A stretch of 64,000 nucleotides of DNA from the NCBI GenBank assembly GCA_965207495.1, contig OZ242287.1:186001-250000 (forward strand), read 5' to 3'. The DNA is from Bin5 sp965207495. Its GTDB lineage: Bacteria > Chloroflexota > Anaerolineae > Caldilineales > Caldilineaceae. The notes under the pieces were generated by a model. That model ran no database searches and was not told where the DNA came from. It was given only the letters and a program-made list of their open reading frames with translations. Positions 43,470 through 52,564 of the stretch are shown here, one piece after another (positions within the stretch are counted from its first letter, which is position 1; the number at the start of each line of letters is the position of its first letter). The position numbers were made by a program, and so were the translations under genes.

Positions 43470-43604
43470 TACTTTTATGATCCCTACTCGGCGATGAGGT
43501 CCATGCTCTAACAACCTACTTTTTACCACTACCCTTTTTCCTCAGCAGAGACACTTCGTGCAGGGCGTAACGCTAACCGGCCTGGCAGGGCAAGGAGAGC
43601 GCAT

Positions 43605-44690
43605 ATGAGTAAACCGTTGCGGGCGGGTTTGATCGGTTGTGGCGGCGTTGCCGGGGCGCACATGCGGGCATACCGTCAGCTCGGGGGTGTGGAGGTCGCG
43701 GCCGCCGCGGAGATCATTCCGGATCGTCTCCAATCATTTGGCGATGAATGGGGTATCGAGGACCTCTACCTTGATTACGAGGTCATGTTGGAGCAGGAAA
43801 CGCTGGACATCGTCAGTGTCTGCACACCGCCCTTCGCCCACTGTGCTCCGACTATCGCTGCGGCCGAGGCCGGTGTGCGGGGCATCTTCTGTGAGAAGCC
43901 GATGGCCATGGATCTGGCCGAGGCCGATCGGATGCTCGAAGCCTGTGAGCGGACTGGGACGCTGCTCCAGATCGACCACATCTACCGCTTCGAGCGCAAT
44001 TTCCGCCAGGCGAAGGCAATGGTGGAGGCCGGCGCAATCGGTGATTTGCTCGTGATTTCGGGAAAGTGCGTGGGGCCTCCGCGCAGTCCCGAAGGCTATG
44101 CCGGACAGTACCGGCTGAATGGCGGCGGTTGGATGATGGCCCAGGGCACTCACCTCTTCGATCTGTTCCGCTACTATGCCGGAGATCCGGTCTGGTGCCT
44201 GGCCAATGTCGAGCGCTGGCGCCCTGACGTAGACATCGAAGATGCTGCCACCGGTCTTTTCGGACTGCAAAGCGGTGTCAAGGCATTCTTCGAAGTAAGC
44301 GGCAACCGCGCGGACCGTACCTTTGCATTCATGGCCGAATTCGAAGGCGTGAAGGGCCGGCTGCACCTCTCCGACGGGGTGGACAGGTTTCACTTCTATC
44401 AATGGACGGCAGGACACACGCCTGACGATTGGCGGCCTGTCGAGACGGTCATGGCAGATCCTATCGCAGATGTTCTCCAGGACTTCCTGAGCGCCGTTGT
44501 GGATGATCGTGAGCCAGAATCCAACGGACGTGAAGGACGGGCCGCCTTGGAGATGATCATGGCCGTCTTCGAGTCGCAGCGACAGGGCGTGGCTCGTATT
44601 GGCTTTCCGCTGGCAATCGGGGAAAACCCGCTGGCTCTGATGAATGAAGAAGGCACACTGTCTACGCTTAGTAAGGACCCTAATCGCTGA
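43605..44690 (+). CDS. Gfo/Idh/MocA family oxidoreductase
   Basis: A 361-residue canonical member: GLIGCGGVAGAHMRAYRQL at the nucleotide site, EKP (FCEKPMAMDLAEADRM), and the substrate domain RLNGGGWMMAQGTHLFDLFR with its conserved His. It is the first gene of a long plus-strand cluster and is followed after 29 bases by an FAH-family hydrolase. Likely a dehydrogenase for the cluster's hydroxylated substrate. Confidence 0.9.
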   Translation: MSKPLRAGLIGCGGVAGAHMRAYRQLGGVEVAAAAEIIPDRLQSFGDEWGIEDLYLDYEVMLEQETLDIVSVCTPPFAHCAPTIAAAEAGVRGIFCEKPMAMDLAEADRMLEACERTGTLLQIDHIYRFERNFRQAKAMVEAGAIGDLLVISGKCVGPPRSPEGYAGQYRLNGGGWMMAQGTHLFDLFRYYAGDPVWCLANVERWRPDVDIEDAATGLFGLQSGVKAFFEVSGNRADRTFAFMAEFEGVKGRLHLSDGVDRFHFYQWTAGHTPDDWRPVETVMADPIADVLQDFLSAVVDDREPESNGREGRAALEMIMAVFESQRQGVARIGFPLAIGENPLALMNEEGTLSTLSKDPNR

Positions 44691-44719
44691 TTGCGCCGCA
44701 CGTCAGGAGGACACCTAAC

Positions 44720-45616
44720 ATGAAGCTCGCTCTGTTTGCTTTCGGCCAGGAAGATCATGTGGGCATCGTTGAGCAGGATGGCATCTTCGATCTCTCGCGC
44801 GCTATGCAGGCATACGATCTGTTCAACAAGAACATCCAGACAGCGCCGGTGACCAGCATTCATGAGATGTTGGACAGGAATATGGTCAGTTCGGCGGTCA
44901 TCGAACCGGTGGTGGACTTTATTGACCGGCACAACCTGCGGCAGGCTCTGACAGTTCCCGCCGGGGCAGCTGATCATCCATTGCGGGCGCCCATCAAGCG
45001 GCCGGGAAAGATCATTGCCCTCGGCGGCAACTACTCCTTCGAAGGCTATCCGGACCCTGAAGAGCCACCCTTCTTCTTCAAGGTCGCGACCTCTGTTATC
45101 GGACCGGATGAGCCAATCATTTACAAGAAAATCATGAAACGGGTGGAGCCGGAAATCGAGCTGGCCGCGGTGATCGGCAGCCGTGCGAGCGATGTACCCG
45201 AACAGGAAGCGATGCAATATGTGGCCGGCTATACGGTGCTGAACGATGTTACGGCCCGCGATCTGCAGGATGCCGCATGGGATATCCAACGTCCCTGGGA
45301 ATATACCAAGAGCATAGATACCTTCACGCCCGTCGGCCCGTACCTGGTCCTGCCCGAAGCGGTGAGCGATCCGCACGACCTGGCGATGATCATGCGAGTC
45401 AATGACGAGGTCGTAGCCGAAGCCAGCACCAACACGATGTTGTTCCGGATTCCGTTCCTGGTCGAGTACCTCAGTCAGTACATGACGTTGGAACCGGGCG
45501 ACATCATTGCGACGGGAACGCCGGCCCACCCGGAGGCGCTGCACCCCGGCGACGTGGTTGAACTGGAAGTGGCTGAGGTTGGCGTGTTGCGGAATCCTAT
45601 CGTGGCCGAAGGTTGA
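44720..45616 (+). CDS. Fumarylacetoacetate hydrolase (FAH) family protein
   Basis: A 298-residue protein with AGGAGG before ATG 44720. The C-terminal FAH domain starts at about residue 95 (GKIIALGGNYSFEGY). The metal ligands are Glu145 and Glu147 (VEPEIELAAVIG) and Asp176 (YTVLNDVTARDLQ), with Lys197 (YTKSID) and GDIIATGTPAH completing the site. FAH-family enzymes hydrolyse C-C bonds of diketo acids, decarboxylate, or hydrate 2-keto-acids at the end of aromatic and sugar-acid pathways. Its place next to a Gfo/Idh gene and upstream of an importer supports an acid-degradation role. Confidence 0.9.
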   Translation: MKLALFAFGQEDHVGIVEQDGIFDLSRAMQAYDLFNKNIQTAPVTSIHEMLDRNMVSSAVIEPVVDFIDRHNLRQALTVPAGAADHPLRAPIKRPGKIIALGGNYSFEGYPDPEEPPFFFKVATSVIGPDEPIIYKKIMKRVEPEIELAAVIGSRASDVPEQEAMQYVAGYTVLNDVTARDLQDAAWDIQRPWEYTKSIDTFTPVGPYLVLPEAVSDPHDLAMIMRVNDEVVAEASTNTMLFRIPFLVEYLSQYMTLEPGDIIATGTPAHPEALHPGDVVELEVAEVGVLRNPIVAEG

Positions 45617-45629
45617 TAAGGAGGCCCTC

Positions 45630-46265
45630 GTGAGCAGCGAAAGAAAGTCTCTATCGCCAGCCGTTATTCCCTGGGTCAACGCGGCCACGGCGGCGGCTAC
45701 CGGGCCGGCGTCGCGTATATTGGGGCTGGAGTGTGGCTTTGTGTGGACCACCTGGGCGGTCCTCGAAGGCCGACAGCTTGTTGACGGCGGCGTATTTCTG
45801 AGCGACGACTACCTGGAGCCGGCCGACATCAACGCCATGACGCGCACCGAACTGGTGACCCGTCGATTGTACGGCATGCATCTCGGCCTCGTGCGTCTGC
45901 TGGACAGATACTCGCCGCTGTGCGTGGCCGATTGGAGCCCAAACCCTTACGTGGGTGACAACAAGAGGGCGGAGGACCATCTGGAATTTACCTATCGGCA
46001 CGGGCAGAGCCAGGGGATGATCAAGAATCTCTGCTTTCAGCGGGGTCTGACCGTGTTGGGTGTGCAGGCTGCGAAAGCTACGCAGGCGGTGACCGGCGAT
46101 CTTGAATCCTCCCGCGCCGCGGTGGAGGCTGTGCTGATGGAGAGGCTCGTGGTGTCGGAATTCACCGCGCGCGAGTTCAACATGGACGACGGCCGCACGA
46201 TCAGCGACAACTGCGCCGGCGCTCTCGCCATAGCCTATGCCGCTCAGGTCCAGTTACGAGAATAG
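45630..46265 (+). CDS. RuvC-fold (RNase H-like) protein with altered active site
   Basis: A 211-residue protein from GTG 45630 (AAGGAGG six bases upstream), 13 bases after the FAH gene. Its layout follows Holliday-junction resolvase RuvC: the first strand RILGLECGFVWTTWAVLEG, then LCVADWSPNPYVGDN, the helix HGQSQGMIKNLCFQRGLTVL, AAKATQAVTGD, and the last helix SDNCAGALAIAYAAQ. The four catalytic acids of RuvC (Asp, Glu, Asp/His, Asp) align by eye with Glu34, Asp101, Asn194 and Gly197, so junction cleavage is doubtful. It lies inside a catabolic operon, far from ruvAB-type genes. The fold call is by motif; the function is unknown. Confidence 0.6.
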   Translation: MSSERKSLSPAVIPWVNAATAAATGPASRILGLECGFVWTTWAVLEGRQLVDGGVFLSDDYLEPADINAMTRTELVTRRLYGMHLGLVRLLDRYSPLCVADWSPNPYVGDNKRAEDHLEFTYRHGQSQGMIKNLCFQRGLTVLGVQAAKATQAVTGDLESSRAAVEAVLMERLVVSEFTAREFNMDDGRTISDNCAGALAIAYAAQVQLRE

Positions 46266-46647
46266 CTCTACCTACTGTCTGTTCAAGCTGCCGATACAGA
46301 GAGAGTTGAAACCGTGCCAAGGCATGCGATCGCAATTCAGACCGGTAGAGATACGTCTGCGAAAGCAGATCTTAGCCGGGGGCTGAACGCTCATTGGGAG
46401 CAGGGCCGCCAGCCCAGCGAACGTCTGGATTCCGGAGTGCTCACCCCGATCTCGCTCAGCCCTGATTGCCGGCCGGGATAGAAGGCATTCAGCCCGGCGC
46501 CTGGCAAGGGCACGAACTATCGCGGAAGTGGGAAGCATGGCAGCGCCGGCAATGCCGGCAAAGGAGGTAGCCAATGCGACAAGCTCAAGCACTGTTATTC
46601 CTCGGTATCAGCCGGATGATTTCCACGTAGTGGAAGGGAGAACAGAA
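46266..46647. other. Gap before the third importer operon
   Basis: About 380 bases without a standard gene. It holds a GCCGGC-AAT-GCCGGC hairpin (46545-46559) and the short open frame described at 46574. No sigma70 promoter is obvious, so the importer may be transcribed from 43442 or from a weak internal promoter. Confidence 0.5.
46574..46630 (+). CDS. Possible 18-residue leader peptide
   Basis: AAAGGAGGT at 46560-46568 is a near-perfect ribosome site six bases before ATG 46574. The frame encodes MRQAQALLFLGISRMIST and stops at 46628-46630, 17 bases before the binding-protein ATG. Translation of it would reach the binding-protein ribosome site (GGAAGGGAG) and could couple or modulate its expression. 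It could also be the start of a lost gene. Confidence 0.4.
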   Translation: MRQAQALLFLGISRMIST

Positions 46648-48003
46648 ATGGTTTCAGCGAAGAAGAAGATCACACGTCGTACGTTTTTGCGCACATCGGC
46701 TTTCGCCGGCACAGCCGGGGTGCTGGCCGCGTGTGTTGTTCCGGCCGCAGCGCCGGCCGGCGATGGCGGTGCCGCGCCGGCGATGGAAGACGTGACCCTG
46801 CGCATGGTAACGCATTACGGTTCGCCCGTACGCCGTGAGTTTACGACGCGGGTCAAGGACATTTTCGAGGCGACGCACCCGGGCGTCACGGTCGAGGTAG
46901 AGGTCGCGCCGGATATCGACGTGCGCTGGCAGACCGAGGTGGCGGCAAAGACGTTGCCAGTGATGCTCTGGGACGCCAACCTGTTCTGTGAGATGGCCGC
47001 CCAAGGCGTCTTTCTGCCGCTGGACGACCGCTTGCCGATGCAGCAGCCGCCAGTGGATATGGATGACTACAATGTTCCCACGGGCGCCGAGTGTATGGTA
47101 TGGCACGAGGGCCAACAGATCGCGATGCCCTGGATCAACGGTGCACCGCTCCTCTACTACAACGTGGACATGTTCGAAGAGGCCGGCATTGAGCGGCCAT
47201 CCGATGATTGGACCTGGGATGATTTTGTCGACGTGACCAAGGAGTTGACGCGGGACACCAACGGCGACGGCGAAATCGACCAGTGGGGCTACATGCAGAG
47301 CACCCGCTGGGACGAGCACTTCGCCCAATGGATCTTTGCCAACGGCGGCGAAATTGTGTCCGAAGACAGGCTCCATACGCCCCTTGATACACCCGAAGCA
47401 AGTGGGGCAATTGAGTTCCTGTACGACTTGCGTTTCACACACAATGTCTGGCCGCAAGCCGAGCAGATGGAGGCGCTGCAAGCCCTGGGCATCGGCAGCC
47501 TCTTTAACGGCGGCAAGGTCGCCATGACATATGGCGGTACCGGTGGTATCGGAGGCTTCAACCGCAGCGTAACCGACTTCACCTATGACATTCTGCACTT
47601 CCCGAGGTCGCCGTCGACCGGCAATCGCGCGCTCTGGACCTTCATGCAGAATTTCGCCGGCCCGATCTGGTCGGAGCATCCGGACCTGGACGCCGACCTG
47701 GCTATTGCGCTGGGCGGCCCCAGTTCGCAACGTTGGGCCGGCCGCACCAAGATTCAGGTACCGATCTACACGCCGGCCGTGGAAGAGGATTACGCCACCA
47801 AACCGCCCGAAAATATCCGCGTGGTGCCCGAGATGTTCGCCGAGCCGGGTGTTCAGCATCTTCCGATCTTCAACGGCAAGACGGAGTGGCTCCAGACCGT
47901 ATTCGGCGGTGAGCTGACCAAGGCCTTTATTGGTGAGGCAAGCCTGGCTGACGCCCTCGTGTCGGCTGTGGCAGAAGGAGATCGCATACTGGCGCGCCAG
48001 TAG
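46648..48003 (+). CDS. ABC transporter extracellular solute-binding lipoprotein
   Basis: A 451-residue family 1 binding protein from ATG 46648. The leader MVSAKKKITRRTFLRTSAFA has the twin-arginine motif, followed by the lipobox VLAAC. Mature features include the LMLWDANL-like pocket region (KTLPVMLWDANLF) and GKVAMTYGGTGGIGGFNRS. It is exported by Tat and lipid-anchored. It belongs to the catabolic cluster with FAH, Rieske and maleate-isomerase-like enzymes, so the ligand may be a sugar acid or aromatic acid rather than a plain sugar. Confidence 0.91.
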   Translation: MVSAKKKITRRTFLRTSAFAGTAGVLAACVVPAAAPAGDGGAAPAMEDVTLRMVTHYGSPVRREFTTRVKDIFEATHPGVTVEVEVAPDIDVRWQTEVAAKTLPVMLWDANLFCEMAAQGVFLPLDDRLPMQQPPVDMDDYNVPTGAECMVWHEGQQIAMPWINGAPLLYYNVDMFEEAGIERPSDDWTWDDFVDVTKELTRDTNGDGEIDQWGYMQSTRWDEHFAQWIFANGGEIVSEDRLHTPLDTPEASGAIEFLYDLRFTHNVWPQAEQMEALQALGIGSLFNGGKVAMTYGGTGGIGGFNRSVTDFTYDILHFPRSPSTGNRALWTFMQNFAGPIWSEHPDLDADLAIALGGPSSQRWAGRTKIQVPIYTPAVEEDYATKPPENIRVVPEMFAEPGVQHLPIFNGKTEWLQTVFGGELTKAFIGEASLADALVSAVAEGDRILARQ

Positions 48004-48018
48004 CATTGAGCAGGCGTA

Positions 48019-48085
48019 CAGAGGCGCGGAGGGGAGCAGGTTGTTTGTGTGGTGAGCGATTACAGCCTGCACCCCCGCCCCTCTG
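48019..48085 (+). promoter_or_regulatory. Intercistronic stem-loop after the binding-protein gene
   Basis: The left arm 48019-48040 (CAGAGGCGCGGAGGGGAG then CAGG) pairs imperfectly with 48066-48085 (CCTGCACCCCCGCCCCTCTG), with a loop of about 25 bases. It lies between binding-protein stop and permease start, as in the other importer operons. No T-run follows. Confidence 0.6.
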
Positions 48086-48133
48086 TCATCGGTCATCTGT
48101 CATCTGTCATCTGTCATCTGTCATCTGTCATTG
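48085..48133. repeat. Heptamer tandem repeat (GTCATCT), seven units
   Basis: Seven consecutive seven-base units, five of them exactly GTCATCT, with GTCATCG first and GTCATTG last. The array is immediately downstream of the stem-loop and 11 bases before the permease ATG, so copy-number change would alter the spacing ahead of its ribosome site. Confidence 0.85.
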
Positions 48134-48143
48134 AGAGTCAATC

Positions 48144-49085
48144 ATGACTTCACAACCACAGCCTACCGTGCGCAGCGCGGAGAAGGCGAGCGTCATTGGC
48201 TGGTGGCGCTGGCGAAGTGTCGAGGGCTACCTGTTCATCGCCCCATGGCTGGTCGGCTTCGTAGCCTTTGTGCTTGGACCCTTCCTGGCGTCGTTCTTTC
48301 TCAGCTTCGCCGACTGGAACCTGGTGAGGCCGCCCGAATGGGTAGGCCTGGAACACTATCGCACGATGTTCACGGACGATCCCAAGTGGGTAAAATCGTT
48401 CTTAAACACCGTGTATTTCACCGTGTTCCACGTTCCCCTCATTCTCGTGGTGGCCCTTTTTACCGCCCTGTTGCTCAACCGCCAACTGCCCGGGATAGGG
48501 GTATTCCGCACGCTCTTTTACCTGCCGTCGGTGACGGCGGGGGTCGCCACGGCCATCCTGTGGCGTTTTGTTTTCAATTATCGATACGGTCTGTTCAATC
48601 AAGCGCTGGGGATGCTGGGCATCGAGGGTCCCAACTGGCTCGGGAGTACCAAGTGGGCGATGCCGGCATTTATCATCATGAGCACATGGGGTTTCGGCAG
48701 CTTGATGGTGCTCTATCTGGCCGGCCTGCAGGGCGTGCCGCGCGAGCTTTACGAGGCAGCGGAGATGGATGGCGCTACCGCGTGGGACAAATTGCTCAAA
48801 GTGACGATTCCAATGATGTCGCCGGTGATTTTCTTCACCATGATCATGACCGTCATAGGTTCATTTCAGATATTCACAGCGGCGTTCATTATGACCGAAG
48901 GCGGGCCGGCGGACGCGACGCTCTTCTATATCTTGTATCTGTACCGCAGTGCTTTCCAATGGCTGCGCATTGGCTTTGCCTCGGCGATGGCTTGGATCCT
49001 GTTCCTGATTATCCTGGCGCTGACGCTGATTCAACTCAGCCTCTCGAAGCGCTGGGTGTTCTACGCCGGCGAGGAGCCGGCCTGA
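48144..49085 (+). CDS. Carbohydrate ABC transporter permease, MalF/UgpA type (CUT1)
   Basis: A 313-residue six-span permease with the EAA loop YEAAEMDGATAWDKLLKVTI. The conserved lead YLFIAPWLVGFVAFVLGPFL marks span 1. It forms the channel with the MalG-type protein 103 bases downstream. No strong ribosome site is visible; TTGAGAG precedes ATG 48144. Confidence 0.93.
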   Translation: MTSQPQPTVRSAEKASVIGWWRWRSVEGYLFIAPWLVGFVAFVLGPFLASFFLSFADWNLVRPPEWVGLEHYRTMFTDDPKWVKSFLNTVYFTVFHVPLILVVALFTALLLNRQLPGIGVFRTLFYLPSVTAGVATAILWRFVFNYRYGLFNQALGMLGIEGPNWLGSTKWAMPAFIIMSTWGFGSLMVLYLAGLQGVPRELYEAAEMDGATAWDKLLKVTIPMMSPVIFFTMIMTVIGSFQIFTAAFIMTEGGPADATLFYILYLYRSAFQWLRIGFASAMAWILFLIILALTLIQLSLSKRWVFYAGEEPA

Positions 49086-49188
49086 GATGGAAGAGCCTGC
49101 CAACCAGAACTGAGGGTTACTCGGAAAACTGTCGGAATGCAGGTCGAGAGGTGGATGCCCAAGGGAGTGCGCACGCAGACAGAGAGGG

Positions 49189-50094
49189 ATGATGGAAGCC
49201 AGGCAGGGCGCAGTCCGAAGAACAGATACGTTTGAATCCTTGCCGAAGTGGCGGCGCCGCCAGGTGCGCGATCTGCTAGTCAATACGCTGCTGTATCTGA
49301 TTATCGTGGCCGGCGGCATCGTTTTCCTGATCCCCTTCACCTGGATGGTTTCAACCTCCCTCAAAACGTTGCCAGAGTTGCAGCGGATTCCTCAACCCTT
49401 GTTGCCGGAGGTGATCCGCTGGGACAACTATTGGGTTGCCTGGACCTCACTACCGTTCACCCGCTGGTTTTTCAACACTGCTTTCATTACCATTGTCAGC
49501 ATCATTGGCACTCTCCTGTCCTGTTCTCTGGCGGCCTACGGCTTTGCTTACACTCGGTTCCGCGGCCGCAATGTCCTGTTTCTGGTTCTTCTCAGCAGCA
49601 TGATGCTGCCCTATCATGTGCGGCTCATTCCCACCTTTCTCATCTTCAACCATTTGGGCTGGATCAACACCTTTCTGCCGCTCACCGTACCCGCTTTCTT
49701 TGGCACAGCCTTTTACATTTTTCTACTACGCCAGTTTTTCCTGACCTTACCCAAAGAGTTGGACGATGCGGCGCGTATTGACGGCTGCAACTCGCTTAAC
49801 ATCTACTGGCGGATCATCTTGCCGTTGTCAAAGCCGGCCCTGGCAGCCGTAACAGCCTTCACCTTCATTGACAGTTGGAACGATTTCCTGGGGCCTCTCA
49901 TTTACCTGCGCCAGGACAGTCGCCTCACGCTCTCGCTAGGGCTGCGCATGTTTCTGGATTTCCAGGAGGGCACCGGTGAATTGCACCTGATGATGGCTGC
50001 CTCAGTGGCCACGCTTATCCCGATCCTGCTCGTCTTCTTCTTTGCCCAGAAACATTTCGTCGAAGGGGTCACCTTCACCGGCTTGAAAGGATAA
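49189..50094 (+). CDS. Carbohydrate ABC transporter permease, MalG type (CUT1)
   Basis: A 301-residue six-span permease with the EAA loop DDAARIDGCNSLNIYWRIIL and the ending FVEGVTFTGLKG. The start could be ATG 49189 or ATG 49192. It is followed after only nine bases by the maleate-isomerase-like gene, linking transport to metabolism in one operon. Confidence 0.93.
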   Translation: MMEARQGAVRRTDTFESLPKWRRRQVRDLLVNTLLYLIIVAGGIVFLIPFTWMVSTSLKTLPELQRIPQPLLPEVIRWDNYWVAWTSLPFTRWFFNTAFITIVSIIGTLLSCSLAAYGFAYTRFRGRNVLFLVLLSSMMLPYHVRLIPTFLIFNHLGWINTFLPLTVPAFFGTAFYIFLLRQFFLTLPKELDDAARIDGCNSLNIYWRIILPLSKPALAAVTAFTFIDSWNDFLGPLIYLRQDSRLTLSLGLRMFLDFQEGTGELHLMMAASVATLIPILLVFFFAQKHFVEGVTFTGLKG

Positions 50095-50103
50095 GATGGG
50101 ACG

Positions 50104-51000
50104 ATGAAGGAAGACGGCAAGTCGGACATTCGAGGAGGACTGCACGACGACGCGCCGGGCATGGCTGCATCTTTCGACAGGCACGGCGCCGACACCGGGT
50201 TTGCTGCCTCTTCTGAATTGGACTTGCCAGAAGCTCAGGCCACGGCCTCGGTTCGGAGGTTAGGCGGCGGCGTGCCCGGCTGGCGCACGCGTCTCGGTCT
50301 CCTGTCCCCGGACGATGGCATCAACGATGACGAGTTCTGGCACTATTTGCCGGACGGCGTGTCGCTGATTTTCACGCGCTACCGGACTGCTACCCGCTTC
50401 GACCCAATCAGCCCGGACATGGTGGACCGCTACGCCGACCTGGAGCCTATCCTGGACGCGGCTGAGACCCTGCGCATCACCCGACCCGGCGCCATCGTTT
50501 TCCTCTGCAATTCGTGCAGCTTTGTGCGCGGCGTGGGCGGTGACGTGAAGATCTCCGCAGCCATCCGGCGAGCTGTGGACATTCCCGCGACTACGATAAG
50601 CACCGCCCAGGTCCAGGCGCTGCGGACGCTGGGCGTGCAGCGGGTAGCAGTGGCCGGCCCCTACCCCCCGGACGTGACACAGCTCCTGGTAGATTTCCTC
50701 GAAGGGCACGGCTTCGAGGTCACCGGCAGCCAGAGCGCGGGCATGGAAACCGAATGGCAGATCGGTAACTCGACGCCCTCGGTATGGTATGACCTGGCGC
50801 GCGCGGTGAACTCCGCGCGTGCTGAGTGCGTATTGCTGGCCTGCAGCGGCATCCGCACAGCCGCCATCATGGAACCGCTGGAAACCGATCTGGGTAAACC
50901 GGTAGTCAGTGCGCCGGCGGTGAGCATCTGGGCGGCTTTGCGCCTGGCCGGCGTGAAGGCGCCCGTCTTCGGGCGCGGCGTCCTGCTGGCAGAGTACTGA
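50104..51000 (+). CDS. Maleate isomerase/arylmalonate decarboxylase family protein (Asp/Glu racemase superfamily)
   Basis: A 298-residue protein. The two catalytic cysteines of this superfamily are visible: one in FLCNSCSF (Cys135 or Cys138) and one in LLACSGIRTA (Cys247). The C-terminal LETDLGKPVVSAPAVSIWAA is characteristic of maleate isomerases and arylmalonate decarboxylases. The first ~55 residues are not part of the fold, so the true start may be further in. The enzyme would isomerise or decarboxylate a dicarboxylic acid. It is operonic with the importer and upstream of a Gfo/Idh gene. Confidence 0.85.
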   Translation: MKEDGKSDIRGGLHDDAPGMAASFDRHGADTGFAASSELDLPEAQATASVRRLGGGVPGWRTRLGLLSPDDGINDDEFWHYLPDGVSLIFTRYRTATRFDPISPDMVDRYADLEPILDAAETLRITRPGAIVFLCNSCSFVRGVGGDVKISAAIRRAVDIPATTISTAQVQALRTLGVQRVAVAGPYPPDVTQLLVDFLEGHGFEVTGSQSAGMETEWQIGNSTPSVWYDLARAVNSARAECVLLACSGIRTAAIMEPLETDLGKPVVSAPAVSIWAALRLAGVKAPVFGRGVLLAEY

Positions 51001-51067
51001 TAAGAACGCCAAGAGAAACTTTTCGGACCGACACGGGAGTTCGGATTGAATCCAGGGAGGCGTCCCA

Positions 51068-52090
51068 ATGGCTGAAGAACCGCTGAGAGCGATCTTTGTC
51101 GGGGTAGGCGGGCGCGGCCGCCACTACCTTGAGCATCTGAAAGACTCCCCCCATGTGCGGCCGGTGGCGCTGGTGGATATCTCCCGGGAATTCCTGGAAC
51201 GTGAACGCCTGGCCACTGGACTGCCGGAGACGGCCTGTTTCACCACGCTGACCGACGCGCTGCGACATGTACCGGCCGACGCGGTGGGCGTAACAACCCA
51301 CGCCCGGCTTCACGCGCAGTTTGTCCGGGAGGCGATCCTCGCGGGCAAGCACGTGCTGGTTGAGAAGCCCTTCACCTGCGATCTGGCAGAAGCGGTGCGC
51401 CTGGTTGAATTGGCGGATGCCCATGGGGTGAAGATCGTGGTGACGCAGCAGATCCGCTACTTCCGGGCGGAACTTACCATGCGCCGGCTGATGCTGGAAC
51501 AGGCCTATGGGCCCCCCGGCTTCGGCCACATGCACCACTATAAGCCGCGCTCGGGTAACTACCCCTTGAGCGAGCACATGCAGCTATGGCAGATGACAGT
51601 GCATGAGATCGATGTGCTGCTGTCAGTACTCGCCCAACACAAGGTAACGCGCGTCTTCGGATACTCATTCGAGCCTTCCTGGGGCAACTGGCCCACCCCC
51701 TCTTCGGCGGTGGCGACCATCGAATTCGATGGCTCCATTCCGTTTACGTTGGTGTCGACCTCCCAGGCACGGGGCAGCGCCTACGAATTCCGCATCGAGT
51801 GCGCCGAGGCGACGCTGGTACAGCGCGGCCCCCTCCAGGACATCCCAACCACGTTGCACGCTGAATACCAGGACGGCCGCGTTGATTCCTTGCCGCTGGA
51901 CGCGGAGGGGATCGATGTTGAGCCAGGAGATGGTATCAACTGGGTCGCACGCCTCTTGCACAACTACGTTGTTGAGGGCGTGGAGCCGGAGGTCAGCGGG
52001 CGAGGCAATCTGGATGTGCTACGGGTAACCGACGCCATCATTCGTTCCACGGAAACTGGGCAGGCCATATCTTTGAACGCTGGGTCCTAG
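51068..52090 (+). CDS. Gfo/Idh/MocA family oxidoreductase
   Basis: A 340-residue protein with GGGAGG before ATG 51068. The nucleotide motif is AIFVGVGGRGRHYLEHLKD, EKP is in LVEKPFTCDLAEAVRL, and the substrate domain contains MQLWQMTVHEIDVLLSVLAQ with the conserved His. It is likely the dehydrogenase paired with the maleate-isomerase-like protein 67 bases upstream. Confidence 0.9.
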   Translation: MAEEPLRAIFVGVGGRGRHYLEHLKDSPHVRPVALVDISREFLERERLATGLPETACFTTLTDALRHVPADAVGVTTHARLHAQFVREAILAGKHVLVEKPFTCDLAEAVRLVELADAHGVKIVVTQQIRYFRAELTMRRLMLEQAYGPPGFGHMHHYKPRSGNYPLSEHMQLWQMTVHEIDVLLSVLAQHKVTRVFGYSFEPSWGNWPTPSSAVATIEFDGSIPFTLVSTSQARGSAYEFRIECAEATLVQRGPLQDIPTTLHAEYQDGRVDSLPLDAEGIDVEPGDGINWVARLLHNYVVEGVEPEVSGRGNLDVLRVTDAIIRSTETGQAISLNAGS

Positions 52091-52339
52091 CCTCACGACG
52101 AAGGCAGGGGTTTCGCGCGCGGTTGAGAAGAGAACGACAGGCTCCGCCTTCTTCCAGTCGGCCTGCAGGTTGTGTTGCCAGCGAATGAACAGGCCTCCGC
52201 AACTTTGCTGTAAATGCTAAGCCGCATACAGTGTCTGTCTTGACCAACTCTTAGTCTTCGCCGCCAGTCGGGCTTTCTGATGGCGTATTCGGTTGGCAGC
52301 CGCCGGGTTGGTTGGGGCGCACTGTCGGCATGCCACTAA

Positions 52340-52430
52340 GTTGGGGAAGAACCAGTACGGTGGCTAGCAAGGGCGGGGCGTTGCGGGGGCGCAGCCCCTG
52401 CACAAGGGAGGGCCGAAGGCCCGACCGCCC
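52340..52430. repeat. Dispersed intergenic repeat, copy B (core only)
   Basis: Matches the core of copies A and C almost base for base: TTGGGGAAGAACCAGTACGG, then GTGGCTAGCAAGGGCGGGG, the GGGGGCGCAGCCCC hairpin and the GGGCCGAAGGCCC hairpin. The outer boxes are missing. It lies in the 474-base gap between a Gfo/Idh gene and the M24 gene; the rest of that gap (52091-52339 and 52431-52564) shows only a GAGGAGAGAG-rich run and no gene. Confidence 0.85.
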
Positions 52431-52564
52431 AAAAAACCGAGGAGAGAGCGAAGAGAAGTGAGGAGAGAGAACACCTTAAATCGCCTCGTTCAGGGTTGCG
52501 AATCAGTTGCGGCTGCGTAGTTCCACTTTGCTTATCAACTATTGCTTTCTCATGGAGCCACACG

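Noticed and set aside
48085..48133. Possible CRISPR array
   Set aside because: The units are seven bases long and directly adjoining, with no spacers or cas genes.
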